A stretch of 64,000 nt of DNA from Chimaeribacter coloradensis. GTDB taxonomy: Bacteria; Pseudomonadota; Gammaproteobacteria; Enterobacterales; Enterobacteriaceae. The notes under the pieces were generated by a model. The model searched no databases, was not told where the DNA came from, and saw only the letters and a program-made list of their open reading frames with translations. Position 1 is the stretch's first letter, and each line of letters starts with the position of its first letter. Made by a program: the position numbers and the translations under genes. Below are positions 55,682 through 64,000 of this stretch, piece by piece. The DNA is taken from assembly GCF_002858715.1 (NCBI RefSeq), contig NZ_PJZH01000018.1, positions 1-64,000 on the forward strand. The letters are read 5' to 3'.

Positions 55682-57322
55682 ATGATCAAACTCAGCAGCA
55701 AAATCCATGATCTGGGTAAGGCGCTGATGACGCCTATCTCGGTGATCGCCGCAGCCGGGATCTTCCTCGGGCTGGCGGCGGCCTTGCAGAACCCGGCCAT
55801 CACCGGGGATGCGTTCAACGATATGCGCTACCCGCAGTTGATTATCGGCTTTATCCGGGCGGTTTCCGGGGCGCTGTTTGCCAACCTGCCGCTGTTCTTT
55901 GCGGTGGCGACGGCAATGGGGCTGGCGAATGCGGAGAAAGCCACGGCGGCCTTCTCGGCGGCGATTGGCTTTATCGCGCTGCATGTCGGGGTGAATTTCT
56001 GCCTGAAGGCGCAGGGCATTACTGCGGCCACCACCACGGTGGCGCACCTCACCGGGCAGGGCATGGAGCAGACCGAGGCGATGATGTACGCCGCCGAATT
56101 CACCAACACGCTCGGCATCTTTACCTACAACATGAGCGTGCTGGGCGGGGTGCTGACCGGGCTTATCGTGATGCTGCTGCATAACCGCTTCTATACCATC
56201 ACCCTACCGACGGCGATCGCCTTCTTCGGCGGCCGGCGCTTTGTGCCGATCATCACCGTGCTGGTGCTGCCGCTGGTCGGGGTGGTGATGGCGCTGATCT
56301 GGCCGGCCGTGGCGCTGGGCATTTTGTGGGTGGGTGAGCTTATCGGCAAAACCGGGGAAATCGGCACCTTTATCTATGCCGCCTCGGAACGGCTGCTGAT
56401 ACCGACCGGGCTGCACCACATCATCAATGAAACCGTGCGCTTCACGCCGATTGGCGGCATGACCACCGTGGACGGCCAGAGCATCGTCGGCGCACTGAAC
56501 ATCTTCAACGCCGCGCTCTCGACGCCCGGTTCCATCCCCGATGAGGTGACGCGCGAGGCGACGCGCTTCCTGGCGCAGGGCAAGATCCCGGTGATGATGT
56601 TCGGCCTGCCCGCCGCCGCGCTGGCGATGTACCACACCGCCCGGCCGCAGCATAAGGAGCGGGTCAAGGCGCTGATGCTGGCCGGGGCGCTGGCCTCGTT
56701 TACCACCGGCATCACCGAGCCGCTGGAGTTCTGCTTTATCTTCGTGTCGCCGGTGCTCTACATTGTGCATGCGCTGCTGACCGGCCTGTCGTTTATGCTG
56801 ATGCAGATCATGAATGTGATGATCGGCAATGTGCAGGGCGGGGCGATCGATTTCCTGATCTTCGGCGTGCTGGGCGGCGCGCGCACCCACTGGTGGGATG
56901 CGCTGATCCTTGGGGCGATCTATGCGCCGCTTTACTACTTCACCTTCCGCTGGGTGATCCTGAAAATGCGGGTAGAAACCCCGGGGCGCGAAAGTGAAGG
57001 GGAGCTGGGGGAAGTCACCAACTCGCCGCAGCCCGCTACCGGCACCACGGCGGCCGTGGGCACCAAACCTGCCGCCGGTGACCAGTCGCAGGTGATCATC
57101 GACGGGCTGGGCGGCGTGGCCAACATCCTCCAGGTGGACTGCTGCTTTACCCGCCTGCGGGTGAAGGTCAATGACATGGCGCAGGTGCTGGATGACAAAC
57201 TGAAAACCACCGGTGCGCACGGCGTGAAGCGGGTTACCGAGCACGATGTGCATGTGATCTATGGCCCGCAGGTGGAGAGGATTGCCAACCAGGTGAAGGT
57301 GGCGCTGGGCACAACGGCATAA
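55682..57322 (+). CDS. PTS sugar transporter, IICB subunits (MalX/glucose type)
   Basis: Inner-membrane PTS permease of 546 residues. The EIIC domain (about 1-420) has around ten membrane segments and conserved ERLLIPTGLHHIINE and GITEPLEFCFIF. After a Pro/Ala/Thr linker comes the EIIB domain (about 470-546) with the phosphorylated cysteine at residue 488 in CFTRLR. The best resemblance is MalX and related alpha-glucoside/glucose permeases. No EIIA is encoded, so Crr probably supplies phosphate. The ATG follows AAGGAG. Substrate is uncertain. Confidence 0.85.
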   Translation: MIKLSSKIHDLGKALMTPISVIAAAGIFLGLAAALQNPAITGDAFNDMRYPQLIIGFIRAVSGALFANLPLFFAVATAMGLANAEKATAAFSAAIGFIALHVGVNFCLKAQGITAATTTVAHLTGQGMEQTEAMMYAAEFTNTLGIFTYNMSVLGGVLTGLIVMLLHNRFYTITLPTAIAFFGGRRFVPIITVLVLPLVGVVMALIWPAVALGILWVGELIGKTGEIGTFIYAASERLLIPTGLHHIINETVRFTPIGGMTTVDGQSIVGALNIFNAALSTPGSIPDEVTREATRFLAQGKIPVMMFGLPAAALAMYHTARPQHKERVKALMLAGALASFTTGITEPLEFCFIFVSPVLYIVHALLTGLSFMLMQIMNVMIGNVQGGAIDFLIFGVLGGARTHWWDALILGAIYAPLYYFTFRWVILKMRVETPGRESEGELGEVTNSPQPATGTTAAVGTKPAAGDQSQVIIDGLGGVANILQVDCCFTRLRVKVNDMAQVLDDKLKTTGAHGVKRVTEHDVHVIYGPQVERIANQVKVALGTTA

Positions 57323-57347
57323 GCAGCCCTTGAGCGGGATCTATGTA

Positions 57348-57374
57348 AAACGGCGGCCAGTGGCCGCCGTTTCT
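57348..57374. terminator. Bidirectional terminator between PTS and ABC genes
   Basis: AAACGGCGGCC-AGT-GGCCGCCGTTT, flanked by A before and T after, between convergent genes. Confidence 0.8.
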
Positions 57375-57389
57375 GTTTACTGCCTCAGG

Positions 57390-59135
57390 TCAGGAGACCA
57401 CCGGCAGCGCTGCGGGGGTCAGCACAATCGCGCGCTGCTCCCGGTCATTCGAGAAGCGCCAGCAGTGCTGGTGGTATTTCGCCACGCTGTTGCGGTGCGC
57501 CACGCTCACCAGCGTCATCTTCGGCAGGTAATCCACCATCAGCGTGTACATCTGCTGCTCGGTTTCGTCATCCAGCGCGCTGGTGGCTTCGTCCAGGAAC
57601 AGGATGTCAGGCTTGATCAGCAACACGCGGGCAAAGCCGAGCCGCTGCTGCTCGCCCGGCGAGAGGCGGTGGCCCCAGTTGCCCACCATGTCGAGCATCG
57701 GTTGCAGGTGCTTCAGGCGGCACAGCTCCAGCACCGACAGCAGTTCGCTGTCCGGGTGGCGTGACGGCTCATCCGGGTAGCTCAGCGCCTCACGCAGTGA
57801 GCCGATCGGGATATAGCTGCGCTGCGGCAGGAACAGCGTGGTCTGTTGGCGGTTGGCGGCGATCTGCCCGCTGCCGTAGGGCCAGATGCCCGCCACGGCG
57901 CGCAGCAGGGTGGACTTGCCGCAGCCGGACGGCCCGGCAATCAGCACCCGCTCGCCGGGTTTCAGCGCCACGCTGGCCGGGGCAAACAGCGGCTCGCCAT
58001 CCGGCAGGGTCAGTTGCAGCTTGTCCAGCACCAGCGCATGGTCGGGGGAGTCGGCGTGCTGAATGCCGTTCGGCCGCGCCTCAATCTCATCCACCGCCCG
58101 GTTGAACCCGGCCAGACGGTTGACGCAGGCTTTCCAGGTCGCCAGGTCGTTGAAGGCGTCAATAAACCAGGAGAGCGCCCCCTGTACCTGGCCGAAGGCG
58201 GAGGAGATCTGCATCAGCATCCCAAGCTGGATCGCGCCGGAGAAGTAACGCGGGGCGGCCACCAGGAACGGGAAGATAATCGCGAACTGGGCATAGAAGG
58301 TCGAGGCGATATTCAGCGTTTTGGTGACGCGCATGATCGACCACCAGTTGCTGCGGATCGACTCAAAACGGCCCTCAAGTTGCTCACGTTCGCGCTGTTC
58401 ACCCTGGTAAAGGGCGATGGCGTCACTGTTTTCGCGGATGCGGATCAACCCGAAACGGAAGTTCGCCTCAAAGCGCTCCTGATTGAAGCCGAGGCGCACC
58501 AGCGGCTTGCCGATCCAGCCCACCAGCAGCGAGCCGAGCACCGCATAAAGCAGGGCGAACCAGACCATATAGCCGGGGATGGTGAAAGTCTGGGAGGAGA
58601 TCATAAAGGTCAGCGGGCCGCTGACCGCCCACAGGATCGAGACAAACGACACCAGCGTCACCACGCTCGACAGCAGCCCCAGCGTCAGCGACAGGGTGCC
58701 GTTGGTCAGCACATTGAGGTCTTCGGCGATACGCTGGTCGGGGTTATCCACCGTCTGTTGCTGCTCGGTGTGGTAGTAGGCGTGGTGCTTCAGCCACTTG
58801 CCCATGTACTGCTTGGTCATCCAGCGCCGCCAGTACATCTGCAACCCCTGGGTCAGGTAGACCTTGTAAATCGAGATCACGATAAACGCCAGCGCCAGCC
58901 AGGTGAAGTGCAGCAGTTGCGCCTTAAATACCGGGTAATTTTTGTTTTGCAGCGCATCGTAAAAGACGCGGTTCCATTCGTTCAGCAGCACATTGATATA
59001 GACCGTGGCCAGCGACAACGCCACAATGGTGCCGAGCATCGTCCAGGCACGCCACTTCTCTTCGGAGTGCCAGTAAGGTTTAATCAGGCGCCAGATTTCG
59101 CGCCATTGGCTGTGTGTTCCCGGGTTTTTTGTCAT
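57390..59135 (-). CDS. ABC transporter, YddA/ABCD-type fused permease-ATPase
   Basis: A 581-residue half transporter: an N-terminal membrane domain with about six segments (WREIWRLIKPYW ... EWNRVFYDALQNKNY, a hallmark of the SbmA/YddA/BacA group) and a C-terminal ATPase with Walker A GPSGCGKST, signature LSPGEQQRLGFAR and Walker B ILFLDEATSALD. The EWNR-type motif family imports peptides or cobalamin or acts in ABCD-like roles; E. coli YddA is the closest fused form. The ATG at 59135 is chosen where homology begins. Substrate unknown. Confidence 0.87.
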   Translation of the reverse strand: MTKNPGTHSQWREIWRLIKPYWHSEEKWRAWTMLGTIVALSLATVYINVLLNEWNRVFYDALQNKNYPVFKAQLLHFTWLALAFIVISIYKVYLTQGLQMYWRRWMTKQYMGKWLKHHAYYHTEQQQTVDNPDQRIAEDLNVLTNGTLSLTLGLLSSVVTLVSFVSILWAVSGPLTFMISSQTFTIPGYMVWFALLYAVLGSLLVGWIGKPLVRLGFNQERFEANFRFGLIRIRENSDAIALYQGEQREREQLEGRFESIRSNWWSIMRVTKTLNIASTFYAQFAIIFPFLVAAPRYFSGAIQLGMLMQISSAFGQVQGALSWFIDAFNDLATWKACVNRLAGFNRAVDEIEARPNGIQHADSPDHALVLDKLQLTLPDGEPLFAPASVALKPGERVLIAGPSGCGKSTLLRAVAGIWPYGSGQIAANRQQTTLFLPQRSYIPIGSLREALSYPDEPSRHPDSELLSVLELCRLKHLQPMLDMVGNWGHRLSPGEQQRLGFARVLLIKPDILFLDEATSALDDETEQQMYTLMVDYLPKMTLVSVAHRNSVAKYHQHCWRFSNDREQRAIVLTPAALPVVS

Positions 59136-59297
59136 AACGAATCCAGCTTCCAGCAAAATAAAGAGTAAGTATCTGATCATGGCCCAATCAGGGCCAGAAT
59201 GGGTGTCTGTGATCCAACTGGCAATTATAGACTTGTAAGGATGTTTTTCGTTCCCCCGGCCGCTGTCAGGGAGTGCAACACAACAGAGGATGACGCA

Positions 59298-60026
59298 ATG
59301 AAGGGTTTGCCCAGAGGCGTGGCGGCCGGTGCCGTGCTGCTCACCGGCCTGCTGACGGCGCTGAATGCCGCCGCAAAAATTGATGAGCCGGATATCGACG
59401 CCGACTGCCGCAAGGTAGGGCAGTATGCGGCAGAGGGGCAGTCAGCCTACCAGCGCGGCGACTACGCCAACGCGCGGGAGATTTTCCGTGACCAGGTGGC
59501 CTGGAGCGAGTTCTGCCGCCAGCCGGAGAGCGCCACCGTTACCGCGTACAATAACATCGCGTTGACCTACCTGCGCCAGGGCATGTGGCTTAAGGCGCGC
59601 GCCTGGCTGCTGCTCGCCCCGGAGGAGGAGAAATCCCGCTATAACCTCAGCCTGATGCAGCCGCAGCTCGACGCCCTGCCGCCGCCGCGCAGCCCGGCAG
59701 GGGAATACTGGCAGTACGCCGGGTACGGTGCCTGGAACACGCTGGTGGTGAAGCCGCAGGGAGACCGCTACGCGATCACCTACAGCGGCCTCTACATGGG
59801 AGCGATGGCGCTCTACTACGGGCCGAACATCGGTGAATTCTCCACCGTCACGGCGATCCGCGACCAGCACGCAGTCTACCATCAGCCCGCTGACCCGGAG
59901 TTCGGCAGCGCCTGTGACGTCAGCATGGCGTTCAGCGATCAGGACGTGGCGCTCACCACCAACGGCGACTGCGGCTTCGGCCATAACGTCCGCGCCCAGG
60001 GTCTCTATTGGCGGGTCACGCCCTGA
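59298..60026 (+). CDS. Exported protein with TPR-like region, unknown
   Basis: A 242-residue protein with an apparent signal peptide (GVAAGAVLLTGLLTALNAAA-KIDEP). Residues about 45-120 (YAAEGQSAYQRGDYANAREIF ... NNIALTYLRQGMWLKARAWLL) look like two tetratricopeptide repeats. The C-terminal half is beta-rich with two cysteines (CDVSMAF, NGDCGFG) that could form a disulfide. The ATG at 59298 is chosen because the signal peptide follows directly; upstream codons are polar. It is divergent from the ABC transporter with a 162-bp gap. No family is recognised. Confidence 0.6.
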   Translation: MKGLPRGVAAGAVLLTGLLTALNAAAKIDEPDIDADCRKVGQYAAEGQSAYQRGDYANAREIFRDQVAWSEFCRQPESATVTAYNNIALTYLRQGMWLKARAWLLLAPEEEKSRYNLSLMQPQLDALPPPRSPAGEYWQYAGYGAWNTLVVKPQGDRYAITYSGLYMGAMALYYGPNIGEFSTVTAIRDQHAVYHQPADPEFGSACDVSMAFSDQDVALTTNGDCGFGHNVRAQGLYWRVTP

Positions 60027-60291
60027 GGGGGGTGTTAGACGACTGTGCGCTCCGCGGCCTGCCGGCTGGTCTTGCGGCGGGGATGTGTGGTATCTCTATC
60101 GGGTGGCAAGAGAGAAAACAGTGACAAATTAAAGGGCTATCCCTTTGCATCGGGCGGTTTCACGCCCGGGATTCACCTTATTCCGGACCGGCACACGGTA
60201 TTTTCCGTGGGCCGGGCCGTGCTGCGATAATTATCCTTTTTTGCAATAACCGGGCCGCCGGGCGGCGGCCGTGATCACACGGGGAGCGTGT

Positions 60292-61446
60292 ATGCCTGTT
60301 TCACTTCTGGCGCTGGCGATGAGTGCCTTCGCCATCGGAACCACTGAGTTTGTCATTATGGGCCTGCTGCCGCAGGTCGCGGGGGATTTACAGGTCAGCA
60401 TTCCGCTGGCGGGGTGGCTTATCAGCGGGTATGCGCTGGGCGTGGCGATTGGCGCGCCGATCATGGCGATCCTCACCGCGAAATTGCCGCGCAAAATGAC
60501 GCTGCTGCTGCTGATGGTCATTTTCATCGTCGGCAACCTGATGTGCGCCCTGGCCTACAGCTATAACTTCCTGATGCTGGCGCGCATTATCACCGCCCTG
60601 TGCCACGGGGCGTTCTTCGGCATCGGCTCGGTGGTGGCGGCCAACCTGGTGGCACCGAACCGGCGCGCCTCTGCGGTGGCGCTGATGTTCACCGGCCTGA
60701 CGCTGGCGAACGTGCTGGGCGTGCCGCTGGGCACCGCGCTCGGTCAGGCGCTGGGCTGGCGCTCGACCTTCTGGGCGGTGGTGGTGATTGGCTTTGTCTC
60801 GCTGCTGGCGCTCTACACCAAACTGCCGGCAGTGAAAGAGGAGCACCCGACCAACCTGCGCAAAGAGCTGAGCGCCCTGCGCGGGCTGGGCATCTGGCTG
60901 TCGCTGCTGATGACCGTCTGCTTCGCGGCGGCGATGTTTGCGCTGTTCACCTACATCGCGCCGGTACTGACGGAGATCACCGGCGTGTCGCCGCACGGCG
61001 TGAGCTGGACGCTGCTGCTGATGGGGCTGGGGCTGACGGTGGGGAATGTGCTGGGCGGCCGCCTGGCAGACTGGAAACTCTCCGTGAGCCTGACGCTGAC
61101 ATTCCTGCTGATCGCGCTGTTCTCGGTGCTGTTCAGCGTCACCAGCCACCATCTGGTGGCGGCGGAAGTGACGCTGTTCCTCTGGTCAGCGGCAGCTTTC
61201 GCGGCGGTACCGGCGTTGCAGATTAACGTGGTGGCCTACGGCAAGAATGCGCCGAACCTGGTCTCGACGCTCAACATCGCCGCGTTCAACGTCGGCAATG
61301 CGCTGGGGGCCTGGGTCGGCGGCGTGGTGATTGCCGGTGGGCTGGGGCTGACGGTGGTGCCGGTGGCAGCAGGCGCACTGGCACTGCTGGGCTTTGCGCT
61401 CTGCCTCTTCACCTTCCGCCGCGCGGCGCGCAAAGCGGCAGCGTAA
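60292..61446 (+). CDS. MFS transporter, DHA1 family
   Basis: A 384-residue inner-membrane permease with twelve hydrophobic segments and the AraJ/YdhP-type opening ALAMSAFAIGTTEFVIMGLLP. Other family sequences are ARIITALCHGAFFGIGSVVAA and NIAAFNVGNALGAWVGG. Members export sugars, arabinose-like compounds or drugs; the substrate is unknown. The ATG at 60292 follows GGGGAG; a GTG 21 bp upstream is in frame. It converges on lysR. Confidence 0.87.
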   Translation: MPVSLLALAMSAFAIGTTEFVIMGLLPQVAGDLQVSIPLAGWLISGYALGVAIGAPIMAILTAKLPRKMTLLLLMVIFIVGNLMCALAYSYNFLMLARIITALCHGAFFGIGSVVAANLVAPNRRASAVALMFTGLTLANVLGVPLGTALGQALGWRSTFWAVVVIGFVSLLALYTKLPAVKEEHPTNLRKELSALRGLGIWLSLLMTVCFAAAMFALFTYIAPVLTEITGVSPHGVSWTLLLMGLGLTVGNVLGGRLADWKLSVSLTLTFLLIALFSVLFSVTSHHLVAAEVTLFLWSAAAFAAVPALQINVVAYGKNAPNLVSTLNIAAFNVGNALGAWVGGVVIAGGLGLTVVPVAAGALALLGFALCLFTFRRAARKAAA

Positions 61447-61455
61447 GGCCACATC

Positions 61456-61475
61456 TTTCGCTGCATGCAGCGGAA
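61456..61475. other. Palindrome between MFS gene and lysR
   Basis: CGCTGCATGCAGCG (61459-61472) is perfect, flanked by TTT and AAA. In a 40-bp convergent gap it is likely a shared transcription stop, but T-runs are short. Confidence 0.35.
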
Positions 61476-61486
61476 ACCCGGCCCGG

Positions 61487-62416
61487 CTAGCGGTATGCAA
61501 TGGCGGCCGCCAGCCGGGCCGGGAACTGCGCCGCCAGCCGGTGCAGCCAGGTAATAAAGGCATCCACCACGTCGGAAGAGGGGCGGTGCAGCGGGCGGAT
61601 CAGGCTCACGGTAAACGGCACCGCCACACTGAACGGCCTCACCGCCACGCCGCCCTGACCGGCGTAATCCACCGCCGTCAGCGGGTTCACCATCGACACA
61701 CCCACCCCTTCACGCACCATCGCGCAGACTGACGCGGCGCTGTGCGTCTCCAGCACCATCCGCCGCGTGACCCCCGCCTCCAGGAACAGGGCGTCCAGCA
61801 ACTGCCGGTAACTGTCAGTGCCGGAGAGGCTGACGTAGTTTTCGCCCTCAAAATCGTGCGGTGTCAGCATGGGTTTCGCCAGCAGCGGGTGCCCGGCGGG
61901 CAGTACGCAGACCTCGTTGTGCGTCATCAGGGTAAACCGTTCAGTACCGGCAGGCGTCAGGGTGGTTTCCGTCAGGCCGAGATCGTGGCGCTGGGCGGAG
62001 AGCCACTCCTCCAGCAGCGGTGACTCCTGCGGCACCACATTCAGGCTGACGCCGGGGTGGGCGTCAGTGAAAGGTTTGCAGACCGCAGGCAGCAGCGACT
62101 GGCTGAAGGCGGGCAGGCAGGCGATGGAGAGCTGCGCCTCCTGAAACTGGCGGATGCCCGCCGCCGCCGCGCTGATGCGCTCCAGCCCATAATAGGAGCG
62201 CTGCACCTCTTCAAACAGCCGCAGCCCCTGCACCGTAGGCACCAGCCGCCCGCGCACCCGGTCAAACAGCGCCAGCCCGACGCTCTTCTCAAAGCGCGCC
62301 AGCTCGCGGCTGACGGTAGGTTGCGAGGTGTGCAGCAGCGCAGCGGCTTCCGTGAGGTTACCGGTGGTCATCACCGCGTGGAAAATTTCAATCTGGCGCA
62401 GGGAGAGGGCGGGCAT
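61487..62416 (-). CDS. lysR: LysR, regulator of lysA
   Basis: The founding LysR-type regulator, 309 residues, activating lysA in response to diaminopimelate. It follows E. coli LysR over its length: LRQIEIFHAVMTTGNLTEAA with the HTH TSQPTVSRELARFEKSVGL, then SIACLPAFSQSLLP and QESPLLEEWLSAQRHDLGLT in the effector domain. It is divergent from lysA with a 130-bp shared control region that contains TTATAT just before lysA. Confidence 0.97.
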   Translation of the reverse strand: MPALSLRQIEIFHAVMTTGNLTEAAALLHTSQPTVSRELARFEKSVGLALFDRVRGRLVPTVQGLRLFEEVQRSYYGLERISAAAAGIRQFQEAQLSIACLPAFSQSLLPAVCKPFTDAHPGVSLNVVPQESPLLEEWLSAQRHDLGLTETTLTPAGTERFTLMTHNEVCVLPAGHPLLAKPMLTPHDFEGENYVSLSGTDSYRQLLDALFLEAGVTRRMVLETHSAASVCAMVREGVGVSMVNPLTAVDYAGQGGVAVRPFSVAVPFTVSLIRPLHRPSSDVVDAFITWLHRLAAQFPARLAAAIAYR

Positions 62417-62546
62417 CGGGCGGGTTCCGGTGGAAAAGCCATATCATAAATGAATAGCCTGTGGTCAAACAGATATTTTCCCCCCGGGCGGCGCGCAGGT
62501 AGCATGGCAGCCATACTTCTTATATGAACTGACCGGACACCCGCTG

Positions 62547-63806
62547 ATGCCTTACGCCCTGAACGATCGCTCCACCGCCCTGAATGCGGATAACCTGCTG
62601 GCACTGCCCGCCCGTTTCGGCTGCCCGGTATGGGCCTACGACGCGGAAGTTATCCGTAAGCGTATCAATGAATTGCGCCGGTTTGACGTCATCCGTTTCG
62701 CGCAGAAAGCCTGCTCCAATACCCAGATCCTGCGCCTGATGCGCGGGCAGGGCGTGCGGGTGGACTCCGTCTCCCTCGGGGAAATTGAGCGCGCGCTGCA
62801 CGCCGGTTACCAGCCGGGGCCGGAGGGGGAGATCGTCTTCACGGCGGATTTGCTGGACGAGCCGACGCTGGCGCGGGTCACGGAGCTGGCGATCCCGGTG
62901 AATGCCGGTTCCACCGACATGCTGACCCAGCTCGGCGAACGCAACCCCGGCCACCCGGTCTGGCTGCGCGTGAACCCCGGTTTCGGCCACGGCCACAGCC
63001 AGAAAACCAACACCGGCGGCGAGAACAGCAAACACGGCATCTGGTACGCTGACCTGCCGCAGGCGCTGGAGCAGATCCGCCGCTATTCGCTGACGCTGGT
63101 CGGCATCCATATGCATATCGGTTCCGGCGTGGACTACAGCCACCTGGAGCAGGTGTGTGACGCCATGGTGCAGCAAGTGATTGATCTCGGCCACGACATC
63201 GAGGCGATCTCCGCCGGCGGCGGGCTGTCGATCCCTTACGAATTCGGCGGCGAGCGCATCGACACCGATCACTACTTCGGCCTGTGGGACCGGGCGCGTC
63301 AGCAGATTGCGGCGCACCTCGGCCATGCGGTGAAACTGGAGATCGAGCCAGGGCGTTTCCTGGTGGCGGAGTCCGGCGTGTTGCTGGCGCAGGTGCGGGC
63401 GGTTAAAAACATGGGCAGCCGCCACTTTGTGCTGGTGGATGCGGGCTTCAACGATCTGATGCGCCCGGCGATGTACGGCAGCTACCACCATATCTCGCTG
63501 CTGCCCGCTGACGGCCGCGACACCGCGGGTGAGCCGCTGACTGACACGGTCATCGCCGGGCCGCTGTGCGAATCGGGAGATGTCTTTACCCAGCAGGCGG
63601 GCGGCGGCGTGGAAACCCGTGCGCTGCCTGCGGCGCAGATTGGTGACTACCTGGTGTTCCATGACACCGGGGCCTACGGCGCGTCGATGTCCTCTAACTA
63701 CAACAGCCGCCCGCTGCTGCCGGAAGTGCTGTTTGACGGCCACGACGTGCGGCTGATCCGCCGCCGCCAGACCATCGAAGAGCTGCTGGCGCTGGAACTG
63801 ATTTAA
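62547..63806 (+). CDS. lysA: Diaminopimelate decarboxylase
   Basis: PLP enzyme converting meso-diaminopimelate to lysine, 419 residues (E. coli 420). The PLP lysine is residue 54 in RFAQKACSN. GIHMHIGSGVDY, the glycine-rich SAGGGLSIPY, EPGRFLVAESG and the C-terminal GPLCESGDVF motif are intact. It is divergent from lysR. Confidence 0.97.
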   Translation: MPYALNDRSTALNADNLLALPARFGCPVWAYDAEVIRKRINELRRFDVIRFAQKACSNTQILRLMRGQGVRVDSVSLGEIERALHAGYQPGPEGEIVFTADLLDEPTLARVTELAIPVNAGSTDMLTQLGERNPGHPVWLRVNPGFGHGHSQKTNTGGENSKHGIWYADLPQALEQIRRYSLTLVGIHMHIGSGVDYSHLEQVCDAMVQQVIDLGHDIEAISAGGGLSIPYEFGGERIDTDHYFGLWDRARQQIAAHLGHAVKLEIEPGRFLVAESGVLLAQVRAVKNMGSRHFVLVDAGFNDLMRPAMYGSYHHISLLPADGRDTAGEPLTDTVIAGPLCESGDVFTQQAGGGVETRALPAAQIGDYLVFHDTGAYGASMSSNYNSRPLLPEVLFDGHDVRLIRRRQTIEELLALELI

Positions 63807-63905
63807 TTTTCAGGCGGAAAACGGCCCCCCGGCCGCATGGCTGGAGCCTGCGGGGCAGGGGCCGGCACCGCGTTCATCGCCCCACTGTTACCTTTCATCA
63901 CTGTA

Positions 63906-63928
63906 AAGCCGCGCCCTGAGCGCGGCTT
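63906..63928 (+). terminator. Terminator-like hairpin after lysA
   Basis: AAGCCGCGC-CCTGA-GCGCGGCTT, a strong 9-bp stem 100 bp after lysA but with only two T residues following. I see nothing else definite in 63807-64000. Confidence 0.45.
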
Positions 63929-64000
63929 CGCAGTAAGCAACCCGCTTCCCCGCCCCCGGATCGCCCCCGATCCTCCCTCTCATCGCCGATCTTCCTGCAC

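Overview
The window is chromosomal DNA from a GC-rich gammaproteobacterium of the order Enterobacterales. Two long stretches follow the Escherichia coli gene order almost exactly: tkt-epd-pgk-fbaA-mscS-argO-yggE-argP-rpiA-serA-fau-ssrS-zapA-ygfB-pepP-ubiH-ubiI-gcvTHP-ygfF, then trhA-ygfZ-sdhE-cptA-fldB-xerD-dsbC-recJ-prfB-lysS. The divergent lysR/lysA pair closes the right end. The genus cannot be fixed from this sequence alone; a Serratia/Rahnella-like member of the Yersiniaceae or a relative is plausible. I saw no prophage, insertion sequence, CRISPR array or rRNA.

Layout. 1-22206: core metabolism and housekeeping (glycolysis/pentose phosphate, mechanosensitive channel, arginine export and its regulator ArgP, serine synthesis, 6S RNA, cell division, ubiquinone hydroxylases, glycine cleavage). 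22207-37796: a catabolic block sitting between ygfF and trhA, where E. coli has bglA/yqfB. Its first half is the D-glucarate/galactarate pathway (garD divergent from gudD-garL-garR-garK). Its second half is one eight-gene operon: a DeoR regulator, a four-gene sugar ABC importer, an AlsE-like epimerase, a ROK kinase and a PfkB kinase. The enzyme set best fits import of a hexulose such as D-allulose and its conversion to fructose 6-phosphate. An HD-domain phosphohydrolase closes the block. 37989-47457: core genes again, including prfB with its programmed +1 frameshift.

47500-62500 is a more variable right arm. It holds a 1042-residue protein with two N-terminal beta-sandwich repeats, an acidic proline-rich linker, an EF-hand-like loop and a barrel-like C-terminal region but no signal peptide. 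It also holds tRNA-Gly(CCC), a stress-type SDR with a phosphomannose isomerase, an HxlR regulator overlapping a FabF paralogue, a PTS IICB of the maltose/glucose type, a YddA-type ABC transporter, an unknown exported protein and an MFS exporter. lysR and lysA follow.

Metabolic logic: the hexarate branch gives pyruvate and 2-phosphoglycerate and the allulose-type branch would give fructose 6-phosphate, so both feed the glycolytic genes at the left end. Visible regulatory signals include adjacent Cra and CRP sites before epd, a CRP-like site before serA, candidate GcvA boxes and a leader hairpin before gcvT, a cluster of 9-bp repeats before the deoR-ABC operon, two inverted repeats between the HD gene and trhA, and a 24-bp direct repeat before hxlR.
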